DNA of 64,000 nucleotides from Carposina sasakii (Eukaryota; Arthropoda; Insecta; Lepidoptera; Carposinidae), in NCBI GenBank assembly GCA_014607495.2, contig CP053172.1, positions 2,308,888-2,372,887 on the forward strand. Direction: 5' to 3'. Below, piece after piece: positions 22,046 through 34,156 of this stretch (positions are counted from its first letter, which is position 1; each line of letters opens with the position of its first letter). The position numbers were made by a program, and so were the translations under genes. Under the pieces are notes generated by a model that was given only the letters and a program-made list of their open reading frames with translations, did no database searches and was not told where the DNA came from.

Positions 22046-24487
22046 ATTTAATTTAAGAACTTGTTACCTATACATAATTACAATAATTGTGATTTAAAAT
22101 CACTTCATAAATGCCACTCCCCGCGAAATCATGTATTATTAGAAGTGAAAAATCAAAACTAGTAACTTATTATTAGTTAAAATAAAGTGTTATACATTGA
22201 TTCCAGTAAAATTGTTTTTTAATTTTAGTGTTACATAATTGCTTGCATCACCTAACACTAAACCTGACTTGTATCAAAGATTTCATCTAATTCAAAATGG
22301 TGTTCTAATTTTAAGTAGGTAGAATGAATTTTGGAATGTGAAAAAGTATTTATTTAAGAAAATTTGGCTGATTATGTAAGTCTATCTGACATAAGGCCAA
22401 GGTTACACTGTGTTCTATTACATGAAATCTTTGTGACAGTGATATAATAGTGTTTTCATGTTATTTAATAGTGAAGCTATTAATATCGCTTTTAAAATAT
22501 ATGTCAATCAATAAAGTGACATTGAAGGGAGTGAGCCATAGTGAATGTAATGCTCATGTTTGCTGTGAAATTGCAAAAATCATGTGATTTTGAGAGCTGT
22601 TATGTAACAATGCAAGTATGTTATGTGCTGTTTTATCATTTTAGTGCACTTGTAAAGTGGTGTATGCTGCATAGGTCTCTTTCATTGCAGAATATGTTAT
22701 TGTGAACATCTGTAGTTGTAAAATGGTGAGCAGAACTGATAAATTAAACATCAATTGTGTCCTCGGGTATGACTTTTTTAGTAGAAAAATCATGCAGTAC
22801 GAGTGAATAAATATAGATTGTTAAAATAAATGGTGTTTTTGTTTTTCTGCATTATGTTACATACTTCCCTTTTAGAAGTTTACAAATTTAAATCTAGAAT
22901 TTCACTTGCAATATTTCTACAATTGGCCGAATTTCCTTCAATGTATACTTTTTAAAATAGACAAAAGTTCCATCTGTCAGATCAAAAACAAAAAATGACA
23001 ACTATTTAAATAAAAAAGGTCTGACAAAGGAGTACTAGTTACAATATAATGTTTGATTCCTAATTCAAAACATACCCATAGTAAATTGAAATATGACCTA
23101 TTTCAATTCCATTGTAAAACCTACTCTAATAATTACATGGGCTGCCAGCGCCACTTTACATTATAGATGGGAGGGAATAACCGATATTTTACTGGTTGGA
23201 ACTGGAAACTAACTGTTGAGTCACAAGTTGTGTGCTTCAAAAAGATGGCACTCACACTAGGTTACCTATACCTAGTCTAGGTACTTTACATAATAGGCCA
23301 TTCAATATAATGTACATGGCATGCCTATACATACATACATTACGCACCTAACTAATACCTATAGTTAGCTAATTTGTTGATAGGATCTATTAAACTTTAT
23401 TACTCAGGTAAGTAGGTCATTATGATGACAAAACTGCGTCAGGAGCAACACAAATTGTCTTTGGTCAGGAGCCACATTCCGATATGAAATACGTCAGGCA
23501 AGTGATTACTCATCTACCTATATGCAGGACTAGCAGCCGCCACCACCTCGTCCATGTAGGTAAACTTTTGAATTCCCGTTTCGATGGGAATTTCTCAAAA
23601 TCCCTTGTTTCTGGACGACCTTATACGTCACAAAAGGAAGCCAATATGTTTTTAGCTAAGTAGTTAAGTAATAGATGAACGGTGGCGCTAGTTGCTCAAT
23701 GAAACTGTGTAACTGCCTACAAAATGTTAGTTCCAAAATTATACAACTTTTCTATGAAACTTACTATAGACAGGCGAAACAAGGAGTTTCTTGGGTTTTT
23801 TTTGCAGTAGTGGCACTACTTTTGTGATGTGGCAATGCATGAAGACAAGAATGCCAATGTTGAATGGAGTCCCGTTTCATGATCGACCCTATATACATAG
23901 TAACTAGCGCTATCATTTGAACTATTTGGTGAAACGCAGTCTAGGTACATACATGGTTTAGCAACAACCTATTAGAAAGGGCAGTTTATAATTGGAATGT
24001 CCACTGTGTCTGATACACTACCGAGCAGAGGTCTATTCCTTTCCTATTGTGGAATGATTTTTCTGTGATTTCGTAGACGACAGACAGATTGACAACTTTA
24101 GTTGCGAGAGTAAATAAATGAATAGATTCCAAAACAAAACAAAATCATATAGGTGACTACCTATACGGTCGAATTGAGAAACCTCCTTTTTTAAGTCGGT
24201 TAATAAAATTGTACATTATTCTAAATCGATTTGCACAATATGTCTCCTGACCTAAAATTTGGCAAGTACCTACCATTTTAGTGATGTGCCTTTCATAATA
24301 GATTTTATTTTTAAAGTTCCATTGGAGTCTGCCGTACCTAATATCTCGAATCGGTTACACTGGATCGTAGTAGATAAATCAGCCACACATACCACGTGAG
24401 CGGCCCTGAGTCATACGTCAGAGAGCATCACGTCAACACGTGTTGAGGTCAAATAACTAGCGTTCTTGTACCTAAATATAATTGTTA
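22046..24487. other. ANT 3' untranslated region and AT-rich spacer
   Basis: To about 22850 this reads as 3' UTR with two AATAAA sites. From 23660 to 23960 there are pieces of a dispersed repeat (GGTGGCGCTAGTTG...GTAACTGCCTACAAAATGTTAGTTCC and CTAGCGCTATCATTTGAACTATTTGGTGAAAC) that recurs at 32150-32450 and 37580-37715. No gene was recognised. Confidence 0.55.
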
Positions 24488-24801
24488 TCTATACATATAA
24501 TACAAATGTAACGGATCGCTGTCTGTACATGGAAGATATATGAGAAAAATATTATAGGAGACCTTTATCAACGCAATAGTACCCAAAAAAAATGATTTTT
24601 GGAATTTTTGTCTGTGCGTTTGTGCACGCTAATCTCAGAAACGGCTGAACCGATTTCGATGCAGTTTTCAGGAATATATTGTAACAGGTCCTATATGTTA
24701 AGGCTACTTTTTATCCCGGGAAAATGTTTTTATCCTGGATAATTTCGACATTTTGTTTTTTTTCTGTGGTACACGCGGATGGAATCGCGGGCGTCCACTA
24801 G
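24488..24801 (+). mobile_element. Helitron-like element (second family), complete ends
   Basis: Starts TCTATACATATAATACAAATGTAACGGATCGC and ends CGGATGGAATCGCGGGCGTCCACTAG, inserted between A and T as expected for Helitrons. 314 bp, noncoding. Further copies: 25627-25852 (-), 40196-40518 (+), 44099-44405 (-), 56043-56216 (+), 41741-41950 (-). Confidence 0.75.
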
Positions 24802-25004
24802 TCTTCAATATGTCTGATAGTTGACGTGTTTTGAAACTTCCTAGGAAGGAATCGACAAATTAGAGCATTTATTACGGGCGGGTACTAACCTACCATAATC
24901 CGTAGGACACCTAGCTAGCCTTTTATAATATCTATAGGGAAAAGGAGAGTTTGAGGACCAACCAAATGTTGCTAATTACATAGACGAATCTAATGATACC
25001 TTAA

Positions 25005-25315
25005 GGGTCCGTTCAGACAGACCGGCGCGGAGAGCATCGGCTCGCATTTTTCTTTACGTCTTTTGGCACACAAATGACCGGATCGTATATATATTGTAAT
25101 TCAGTGTGAAATAATAAGAGGAGCCGACCGGCTCCGAAGAGGGTTGCGTGTTCTTTCTCGCTACAAAAAGTTGGTACGCAGCAATATTGACCGGCTTCAT
25201 GTTATTTTAATATCGTGCTCTTTCTCGCTTGCGCATCCAAGCGTATACGATCCGGTCTGTGTGTAAAGAAAAATGCGAGCCGATGCTCTCCGCGCCGGTC
25301 TGTCTGAACGGACCC
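25005..25315. mobile_element. PIF/Harbinger-type MITE, TAA target duplication
   Basis: The first 53 bases (GGGTCCGTTCAGACAGACCGG onward, to CTTTAC) are exactly the reverse complement of the last 53. The element is flanked by TAA at 25002-25004 and 25316-25318. 311 bp, no ORF. The perfect TIRs imply a young insertion. Confidence 0.85.
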
Positions 25316-25626
25316 TAAGCTCAATGCGACAAGCGTTTAGGCTCTAGCTAAAGCCAAGCTAAAGAAATATGCCTACATGCATTTATCCTCTCGAATTACC
25401 GTCTTTTGGCACAGTCGGGTAAAATGAATGTACCTAGTTTGAACCTAATTGTAATTCTTTTAAAAATCTGAAATAAATAAAAAAAAAAAACAAAAAAAAT
25501 CTGATTAAATGTATTTTTAAAGGAAAGTAAATCCTTCGTATGTACTTAGCCAACTACCTAACTAATTACCTACTCTCAATGTGCAGTCTATCGATTCAAT
25601 TCCAGATTACCTACCTATATTATCTA

Positions 25627-25852
25627 CTAATGGACGCCCGCGACTCCGTCCGCGTGGACTACAGAAAAAACAAAATGTCGAAATTATCCGGGATAAAAAC
25701 ATTTTTCCGGGATAAAAAGTAGCCTATATGTTAAGTGGGACCTGTCACAATATATTCCTGAAAACTGCATCGAAATCGGTTCAGCTGTTTCTGAGATTAG
25801 CGTGCACAAACGCAGAGCGCTGTTACATTTTTATTATATGTATAGGTATAGA
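25627..25852 (-). mobile_element. Helitron-like element (second family), internally deleted
   Basis: Minus-strand copy beginning TCTATACCTATACATATAATAAAAATGTAACAG and ending GGCGTCCATTAG, so the terminal CTAG is mutated. It lacks the segment between the 5' end and the GCACGCTAATCTCAGAAAC block. Confidence 0.7.
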
Positions 25853-26109
25853 TCTGCGAAACATTTTTTGGAACTTCAGACTCATGGAAAAATTAAAGAA
25901 CAGAATAGGTATCTACTTGATCGTAAAGTATCACGACCTAATGGCAAGAACATTGAACATTGTCTGCTCACCACGTGAATCGATAAAAATACAACTCAAA
26001 GATGAACTTGAATGTCTTGCTTGAGTTACGTCAATGTGAACGCAGTTTCGGTCGCCTGACTGACGTACCTAGTTAGTACCGAGGAATAAGATTCTATGCT
26101 AGTAGCTAA

Positions 26110-26380
26110 ATTTTAGAATGGAGCTAGATCCAATTATGGCGCCTCTCCTATTTGCTCCTAATAATATATACCTATACATCTCATATAATATATACATCTC
26201 AACTATACCCTAAAAATTGGTCAGAAGTGGCACCATGTGGTTCTATCGGCCCTTAGTGCTCTGCCTATCCCGTAAGGGATAAAGGCGTGATTATATGTAT
26301 GTATGTAATATATACCTATATCTTTACCATTTAGGCGCCCTCTAGGATTTGGCGCCTGGAGCGACTGCTCCGTTCGCCGT
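26110..26380 (-). repeat. MITE copy (GGGCCGGCCC family) split by another repeat
   Basis: ATTTTAGAATGGAGCTAGATCCAATTATGGCGCCTCTCC at 26112 and CATTTAGGCGCCCTC...GCGACTGCTCCGTTCGCCGT at 26330-26378 are the two ends of the element seen intact at 38388-38871. They are interrupted at about 26190-26310 by the 'ggtaggcagagcacc' dispersed repeat. The terminal bases are degraded here. Confidence 0.55.
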
Positions 26381-27939
26381 GTAGGCTAGGCTGTCTTACC
26401 AAAAAGGAGTTGCGAGAACTGCAGGATTGAGCAGAAGATCCTATAGCCTATAGCATAGCGGGGTGACATGTACTAAGGATGTAATACTCGATCAGTCGGT
26501 GACAAGTTGCTACGAGTACCTTAAAGCCTGAGGGAATGCTCCGGAGATCCTTAGTCAACTTTTAAGTTTATGACATGTACGGAAGGAGGTGACGCTTAAT
26601 ATTCTAGTAAAGTCCTGGAACAGGACGACGAAAATAGGGTATAAAACAGTACAAAACATGAGTTAACTCATTCCTAAAATTCCATAGTATTAAAGTTTAG
26701 AACTGTTAAGACAGATCGAGGTCGTAGTCGACAATAGCTGTCCTCTTTGGTGAAACGTAGAGGTATAAATACACGGAATATATTTAAATGCGCCTTGAAG
26801 CGAGCAGCTGATCCGTGCCCTACACAAAGTCTACAAAAACTGCCAGTTCCACAATCTCTTGTCAATCTTTGGTTCCCATTTAGAGAGTAAGTATATTCTT
26901 TGGTTCCCATCAACTCACTGTTGGTGATGCGGTTCTTTAACGATAGCATAAAGAACTTGTCAGAATCATAAACAGAGTAGATCAGTGTTTAATGTAATGT
27001 TACAAAATTTGGTACTTAAATGTTTGTTACCACTTCACTGCCAAAACTACTAACGCGATTTAAATGAAATTTGGTTATTAGATCCTGATGAAGGACATAG
27101 GCTACCTTTATCCTGGAATTTATTTTGTTATTTTCAACAGTCGATGCGACTCAGCTTAATAGTGATCCCTTAATGCGAAAAGAGGAAGATCAAGATGAAG
27201 AACGAGGGAGCCAGTGCACATATATATATAGATATACAAATTACATGCCATCAAGTTACCCTGTTTATGGGTTAGGTTGGTCCATAGTTGATATCTCTAG
27301 TAAGTAAATAAAATGGTCTACTTTTCTACTTATACAGATTAACTATTCACATGCTGCCAGCATTCTGGGCACCCCCTCCCGGTAGACGGTAACTTTGTAA
27401 ATATATTTTAATTTAATAAATTAGTTTTTAGGTTTATATCAAGACTATTTACATAAAATTTAAGTTACCCACCGAACATAATTGTATACATGTTACGTAG
27501 GTACTTTTGGCAGCAGCAGCCATATAGTAAATGCCATATCTTTCATTCCATGTGGGTCGATATTGCAGCCAATGGAACTCTGCCCAACGCGAAGGTCGAT
27601 GCACTCTGAGTCGGCCTTGTTAGCTACCAAGTAGGCAGTACCTATACGTTTTTTATTAGATCATTAATCGTCATCTCCCTGCCCTTAACCAATATTATTT
27701 GGGTTTAGTAAGGCGCAATCTTTACGTACTAATAGGTGAAAGGTTCAATTCATCTTAGAGTGAAAAACTCGTAGGTATAAAAGGGGAAAAACAAGGAGGA
27801 AGAGAAAACTGGGTGCTGTAATTTGTTTGTACTGTGTCTTTTTTGTTTAATTTTTTATTAATATGCATACATTACGTAGGTATGTATAATTATAATGCAT
27901 TTCCGAGATTTTCACTCTAAGGCATCGATAATACCTATA
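26381..27939. other. Repeat-rich spacer without recognisable genes
   Basis: 26400-26600 is a minus-strand copy of the 'catcagctgcatctcc' repeat. 27040-27125 is a Helitron-family fragment (AACGCGATTTAAATGAAATTTGG ... AAGGACATAGGCTACC). The open frames at 26674-26949 and 27125-27307 show no family resemblance and no splice context. Confidence 0.5.
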
Positions 27940-28309
27940 CAGGATGTTTTTTTGTGGCCACCTTTAACGAAGGGTACGTATTCTATACATGAAATAAAGT
28001 AAGTTTATGCCAAAAAAATGCTGGGAAATTTTTTTTTTTTTTTTTTTAAATTTAAATTCCTTGATCGTGCGAAATTTATAGTGTCTAGTGTTTATGTTAG
28101 TTTTTTTATAGACGTATTAATTATTTTTCGGAAAAAATCCTGCTACGCGCGTCTTTGCATTTATGCAGAAAAACGCAGTTATTTACTCAACTTTGGACCT
28201 ATATTTTGGAAACAGACACTTCCCAGGTATGCTTCCATGGAGAAAAATGATCGTGATGATGAGGAGATTCCGTAGTTTTCGGGAACGTTGACGACCAAAA
28301 ATCATCCTG
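27940..28309. mobile_element. MITE, CAGGATG termini, TA target (copy 1)
   Basis: Starts CAGGATGTTTTTTTGTGGCC and ends GACCAAAAATCATCCTG, with TA on each side. It contains GTAAGTTTATGCCAAAAAAATGCTGGGAAA and GCTTCCATGGAGAAAAATGATCGTGATG. The second block is shared with the copy at 62607-62991, and the first recurs at 44930. TA-target MITEs with CAGG ends are usually mobilised by Tc1/mariner-group transposases. Confidence 0.7.
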
Positions 28310-30150
28310 TATACTTCACACTAATGTTTCACAGAAATACCGTGGTATCTTTAGCATTGCCTATAGCATTTGGGGACCTATCCTATCGCACTTTAGGACA
28401 AAGTATCCTAGCCTACGCAGGTAAGTAAACTAAACTAATAAAATAGGTAATTAGGCCGCATAGTTAACTTACGTAACCTAGCTAGATAATTATACGCATT
28501 GGAGCTCCAGTAGGTGAGTAGGTATCTAATCAGCAGACGTGTTGATAAGCAGGCGACACTTTGTCAAGGTTAATTTCATTTGAGGCAAGTTCTGATAAAA
28601 GAAATGGAATTTATACTACCTATCTACTAATAATGATAGGTAGTATAAATTCCATTTCTTTAAAGCTGATCGTAAGACTGAAATGTAACTAGGTCCGGAT
28701 ACATAAGTCGAATCTAGACATGGTGGGCAAAGATAGGTATCGACTGGGTGCATACAGATGGAAACCGGCGGCGTAAGGAGGATGTAACCACGGAGAAGAT
28801 GGAGGAACGACTCGGATAAGTCTCAGCCAGAATGGGCAACTATAGCGGGGAAAAGACAAGTGTGAACTCGACTAGACTAGTAAAAAATCCTGGGTATTTG
28901 CTGGTGTATCCTTTACTCATTGCAGTCAGATCTGCAGACGTCACTTTTACAGATGTGAATACGGGGTAATTTCACCGTCCTCTATGTGAATCGATGGCAA
29001 ATGCAGCCATCAAAATATAGTTAGGCGCGATCAATACGAGTATGAATTCGCTTCTGCGTTATGCTAGACTTATAATCCACTGCGTGATCCTGCATATCTG
29101 CATTTTGGGGACACAGTCATGTGTATATGTAGACATGTATGTCTTTTATTTCGTAGGTATTCTATAGCGTAAATTATGTAACAACTTGATTCATATTTAG
29201 GTAATGCCAGTAAAGTGTATAAGGTTTTAAGTGGCATTTACACATTCGCTTAGTTAGATATAAAAATGTTTAATTATAATTTAAACCTAAGTTAATATTT
29301 ATTGGCCCTTTGCCCAGCAGTGGGACACGGGCTATAAAAAAATTACAACATTAACTACGGACATACATTTTTATAGATCCAGGAATGATTATCTTGTCTT
29401 GCCAAGTGACAATATTAAAGTGGCGCATGGCGGTCCAAAACTGAATATTGGCTTCATGAATACCACCGCCTGCCGCGTTACGTAAAATCCGCATTGCGAT
29501 TTTATATTATTATCTAAACGACTATGAATGTGTACTTATTCTATTTCAACGGATAAGTCGTATAGATACTTAAAAATATTATATCTTATTAGGAATAGAT
29601 AACGTACATGATTATATTTAAACATCTACTTTAATTTAATATTACAATATTTTTAAAAATTAGGAAAAAAATTAAGTAGGTAGGTTTTGTGCAAATAAAT
29701 GAATTGAAATTAAATTGAATTTTTCATGCCTTCATATTTTCTAGGTAGATGTACCTACACCTTAAAATAGTATCCTAGCTTTGAATATCGATATGTATAG
29801 GATAAATAAGTATATGTTATACCTAGGTTAAGGTCATGCTGATACCTCGTTGATGTTGAATTGAGATCTCGACCAAATCAGTTTGAACCAGATTATAATA
29901 CCTACTTACAAAATTAGTGCGCATGATGAATAAAATATTTGTGTTTAAATAGGTAAGAGTAATATAAAATACGTATACTTAAGAGAAAAAACCCCGAGAG
30001 TCCTCGTTTACTTATCTACATTACCAGAGGATTAAAAATAAGTAGGTTAATTATAATAAAATGTAAACTCCGGTTTGAATTCATCGTAGAGAAACTCATA
30101 GAAAAATAACCGAAACGTCAAACACTGACACCTTCTTATTACGTTCATGC
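28310..30150. other. AT-rich spacer with one perfect short hairpin
   Basis: No gene recognised. 28598-28661 is a perfect 27-bp stem with a 10-nt loop. 29290-29340 carries TTTGCCCAGCAGTGGGACACGGGCTA, a common retroelement tail in Lepidoptera. Confidence 0.5.
28598..28661. repeat. Perfect 27-bp inverted repeat (hairpin)
   Basis: AAAGAAATGGAATTTATACT...CCTATC at 28598-28624 is the exact complement of 28635-28661, with loop TACTAATAAT. The size is like a pre-miRNA, but the absence of any mismatch and the lack of context favour a local inverted duplication. Confidence 0.75.
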
Positions 30151-30159
30151 ATGACACAC

Positions 30160-30380
30160 ACTGACACATACAAAAAAAAAACATCATCACTACATATTAT
30201 AACAAAAAAAAACCGCATTAAAATCGGATGATCCGTTTGGGAGCTACGATGCCACAACAGACACATACACATTTACACACACACACACACAAACACACAT
30301 ACACAAACACACATACACAGAGAGAGACACGTCAAACTTATAACACCCCGTCGTTTTTGCGTCGGGGGTTAAAAACAAAG
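30160..30380 (+). repeat. Retroelement tail with (CA)n microsatellite
   Basis: ACCGCATTAAAATCGGATGATCCGTTTGGGAGCTACGATGCCACA, then an ACACAC-rich tract (30258-30320), then GACACGTCAAACTTATAACACCCCGTCGTTTTTGCGTCGGGGGTTAAA. This is a familiar lepidopteran dispersed-repeat pattern. The open frames over the CA tract are low-complexity artefacts. Confidence 0.65.
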
Positions 30381-30780
30381 TCGCTTGCCGCTGCTGTCTG
30401 TCCCTATGTATGCTTAGATCTTTCAAACTAGGGAATAACGGATTATTGATGCGGTTTTTTTAATAGATAGACTGATTCACCAGGAAGGTTTATATGTATA
30501 GTATCAGCACTGCATCCCGTGCGAAGCTGGGGCGGGTCGGTAGTTAAGTATAAATAAATGACAATCGACAATTTAACACGTTTAATAGTGTTCTGTGAAC
30601 ACATTATCCACTCATTAAGCAACATCCTACTTCTGATATCGCGTAACTGATATTTCGGTACAGTCGAGATGATTGACCGATGGATATTCCTGTAGTAAAC
30701 AGATGCAAGATTAAAGAAATACATACATATGTGTGTAAGTGGGTCCGACTGTTACCTTAGTAGGACACAAAGTCAACCTT

Positions 30781-31149
30781 CCCTCTGATTACGTAAAAGC
30801 AATAGCAAAGCCGAAGCAAAGCGATAGCGAAAATTGTACAATATTCGCCTTGAAATGTCAAAGTTCCTTTGAAATTCATTTTCACGTAATACGAATTTGA
30901 CAAGCAATCAGCGATTTTTGTACAATTTTCGCTGTCGCTTTGCTTTTGCAAGGGGGCCGCGCGATCGCGATAATCTCGAGCGTGTGCGTGCGCGTAACGA
31001 GCGCTTGGCGGCGTCCTCCCGCGCCTCGCACCTCTCCCCGCGGACACACACACACACTCTCAATTATCGCGATCGCGCGGCTTCGGCTTTGCTATAGCTT
31101 TTACGTAATCAGGGGGCGGCTTTGCTATTGCTTTTACGTAATCAGAGGG
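30781..31149. mobile_element. MITE with CCCTCTGATTACG termini
   Basis: The left end CCCTCTGATTACGTAAAAGCAATAGCAAAGCCG is the exact complement of the right end, and CTT lies on both sides. The interior is GC-rich with further AATTGTACAA/GCGATCGCG symmetry and a copy of the terminal TTACGTAATCAG motif. 369 bp. A 3-bp target duplication would suit PIF/Harbinger. Confidence 0.75.
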
Positions 31150-32140
31150 CTTACCTGCCCGTGGTGCATCCTGCTATTTAACGGACGAGGCTCTGATTGT
31201 TATACTACTTATGTTGAGAATGGCATGGAAACATTTTCCATTGGATTCGTTACCGGTCGCTGGTTTGTTGTATTTGTGCCCGAAAAGCGGCGGTAGGCTC
31301 ACCCCTTACCATGTAATTTGCACACTTTTGCCCCAACCTCTTTGGGGGATGATGGGCATGGCTGTATGTATGTATAATGGGGGCCAGAACTGCAGCATCA
31401 TAAGGACATCCTACATCCGCGTTTAGCATGCCGGGGCCAGTTGTAAATGATCGGGGACAAGTTGCTGGGATCGCTTTAAAAATGTTTGGTATAGGTACCT
31501 ACGTATTAGGTACCTAAATTGCTAAATGATATGAATGACCTCCGACCGTATTACGGCCAAGGCGACCAATTTCTACGGAGATTGACCAGGTACGCAGGAG
31601 ATATTATATGTACGCAGGATATATACAAGTGTGTGCGCAAACACAGATGCACTCTCTATTCCGTGACTCTCATAGTCCGATGGGACGAAAAGCCGACACG
31701 ACCGGAGAGAGATCAGACGCAGGACCAACTGTTTTACGTGCTTTCCGAGGCACGAGCTAAGTGACAATTTTGCAACATTAAAATCTAAAAAATAGCGGTA
31801 AGACGTGGGTGCACGTCTTACCGCTATTTCCAAGCGGGAGGCGTAAGTTCGATCCCAGTCACGGGCACAGAACACATTTACTCGTTACGGGCCTGTACCA
31901 ATGAATTTATTTCATGTACAAAAATTGCTAAATAAGCAGTTACGAAATATGACGTAATTATTATCTACATAATATCTAATTGTCTTCAAGTGTAGGTACC
32001 AAGGAAGATAAAACCGGTTTTAATATTGAATAAAATGCCAAATCACATGCGTCTACGCATGGCTAAAACGTAAAACATTTAAGATAACCTTAATACAACG
32101 AAACAAGAAACTACTCGTATTTGTACTTTGAACGTATCCT
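31150..32140. other. Spacer with repeat fragments, including a tRNA-like SINE head
   Basis: 31240-31340 is a half copy of the element described at 49577-50216 (GCCCGAAAAGCGGCGGTAGGCTCACC ... GTAATTTGCACAC). 31786-31900 contains GCGGTAAGACGTGGGTGCACGTC with a perfect 18-bp hairpin (31790-31829) and AGTTCGATCCC, a tRNA B-box, which fits a SINE head. No functional gene was seen. Confidence 0.5.
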
Positions 32141-32159
32141 AACCTAACCTACACTGGAG

Positions 32160-32450
32160 TACGTGTCATAGAATAATGCCTATGCCTGATTTCGGAACTA
32201 ACATTTTTTGTATGCAGTAACACAGATAATGCGGTCATACACATAGCTACTAGCGCCATCATCCAACGGAACTATACGGTGAAACAAGCAATCATACATA
32301 TCATATCTACTCAACAATGTCATCAGCGGCAGGCGTCTCATAGACTCCTGCGCCTGATTTCGGAACTAACCTCTTTTTATATGCAGTTACCCACATAACA
32401 AATCCACTAGCGCCATCATCCAAAAGAACTATTTGGTAAAACTTATAGCT
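32160..32450. repeat. Two tandem copies of a dispersed repeat
   Basis: Units at about 32166-32293 and 32335-32442 share CTGATTTCGGAACTAAC, ATGCAGTTACCCACATAA and CTAGCGCCATCATCCAA. Reverse-orientation copies lie at 37580-37715 and related pieces at 23660-23960. Confidence 0.6.
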
Positions 32451-33605
32451 CCAGTGACAAAAAAGTTTCAGCCGTCTAATTATATAATATTTCTTTTTAA
32501 AACATCGCATTTGACCTGCACAGATGAGCAACCTTGCGCTACTTATGGACGGTCAATACAAGCTTGCGTAACAGGACAGCGCTAGCATCTACACCAGTCG
32601 CTCAATAAAACAATTGAGAAGTGATTTGTGTGGTTTCCACCCGTGCGTACGTTATCGCTTGCCGACCATGTAGTGCGTAGAAAATCTGGCAGGAGGCCAA
32701 CATTCGTCGGGCGCGAGCTAATATGGGACACTATTTGACGATACCCTTTGTTACGTAAGGTAAAGGACGTATTATTTTGATCCGTGCACTTTACACTTGA
32801 CATTTCAGGTGCGCGTGCGCGTACGTTTGTCGCGAACGCCGTACATTCCTTCCTAGTTATTGGTTGCGACTGTGACGTAGTTTTCCTCATTCTGAGCCTA
32901 GGTATTGGCTAGTTACTCAGGTATTCGGGATTGAAATATCGAACATTGCTATGAGACACAATTTAACGGATTTAGAACTGAAGGACCCGTAGCTTCTACT
33001 TACTAGGAAATAAAAGGTTGGATTTCTCTATTTTCACTTCCCGTTGTTTGTTTTGAATTGGTATTCCTGGAATTAATAGGTGCCTAGGTACATGTGACCA
33101 GGGATTTAGTATCTCCTCAGGGATTTGGCATGTGACGGCCTGCATCGATATGCCTCTTCGTTCCTGTAATTATTTAGTAACGTGACTAGGGATATACAGT
33201 GTGGAAGTGACAGCCAGGCAAATATGACAGGCTGACTTCAGACATTGATGAGGTGGTTTGGGTATGTGGAGAGGATGAGTGAAAGTAGACTGACAAAGAA
33301 AGTGTACTTTAGTAGAAAGTGTAGTTTTTTGGCATAAACTTACTTTTTTTGATGTATAGAGTAAGTATACCCTTCGTTAGGGGTGGCAACGAAAAAAGCG
33401 GGTGGGGCTGTGTCGGGGCACACGGCCGTTGGTTTTAACGTGAAACGTCTATGTTAGCGAATCGCTTTTAAAGTAAAAGATTGAAATGAAAACAAGATGG
33501 ACGCTGTTTTAAGTATTTTAATAAAAAAGAACAGGTACGTAATAGAAACATAAAATACATAGCAAATGTTTATATATTTATTGTCACTTTCTGGTTATTT
33601 TAAAT
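32451..33605. other. Spacer with a LINE C-terminal scrap
   Basis: 33245-33310 (+) encodes LMRWFGYVERMSESRLTKKV, the RWFGHVxRM motif near the C-terminus of a lepidopteran LINE ORF2. 33330-33460 resembles part of the CAGGATG MITE in reverse. Nothing else was identified. Confidence 0.5.
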
Positions 33606-33819
33606 AGCAGCCGCCCACGACTTCGTCCGCGTGAGGGGGCGTTGTACCCGTGCGAAGCCGGGCAGGTTGTTGTATAGACTGTAGCCTTCCTTGGTAAATG
33701 GGCTATCTAACACTGAAAGAATTTTTCAAATCAGACCAGTAGTTCCTGAGATTAGCGCGTTCAAACAAACAAATAAACAAACTCTTCAGCTTTATAATAT
33801 TATATAGTATAAGTATAGA
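33606..33819 (-). mobile_element. Helitron-like fragment, Lep1-type family
   Basis: The minus strand starts TCTATACTTATACTATATAATATTATAAAGCTGAAGAGTTTG and runs through GAACGCGCTAATCTCAGGAACTACTGG to a degraded 3' end CGCGGACGAAGTCGTGGGCGGC. The interior is largely deleted relative to 41994-42678. Confidence 0.7.
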
Positions 33820-34156
33820 TATAAATACTGTCCAAATTACACTTATTTTTGTATAAATCAATCGGTTCAAATAAACTTGATAAACACACGAAAGAATCAC
33901 CACGCTATAAAGTCGGAGTCACGAGTTACACTGAATAGAAACAAGCGTGAGCGCCGGTTTCGCACAGTTATCGCAGTATCCCTCCCCCGCCGCCCCGCTT
34001 GACCCCGACACGAACTCAATGTCATAACAGCGAGCTGACTATATAAGTGAAATATTTACACCACATTTTTGTTTCTAAGACTAATAGTTTTTTAATTATT
34101 AAGGTACGATGATATAGACCTTTTCGTTACGGTCCAGTTTTTAAACCTGGTACCCG

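Noticed and set aside
30228..30431. Thr/His-rich ORFs on both strands
   Set aside because: They translate a CA microsatellite within a retroelement tail.
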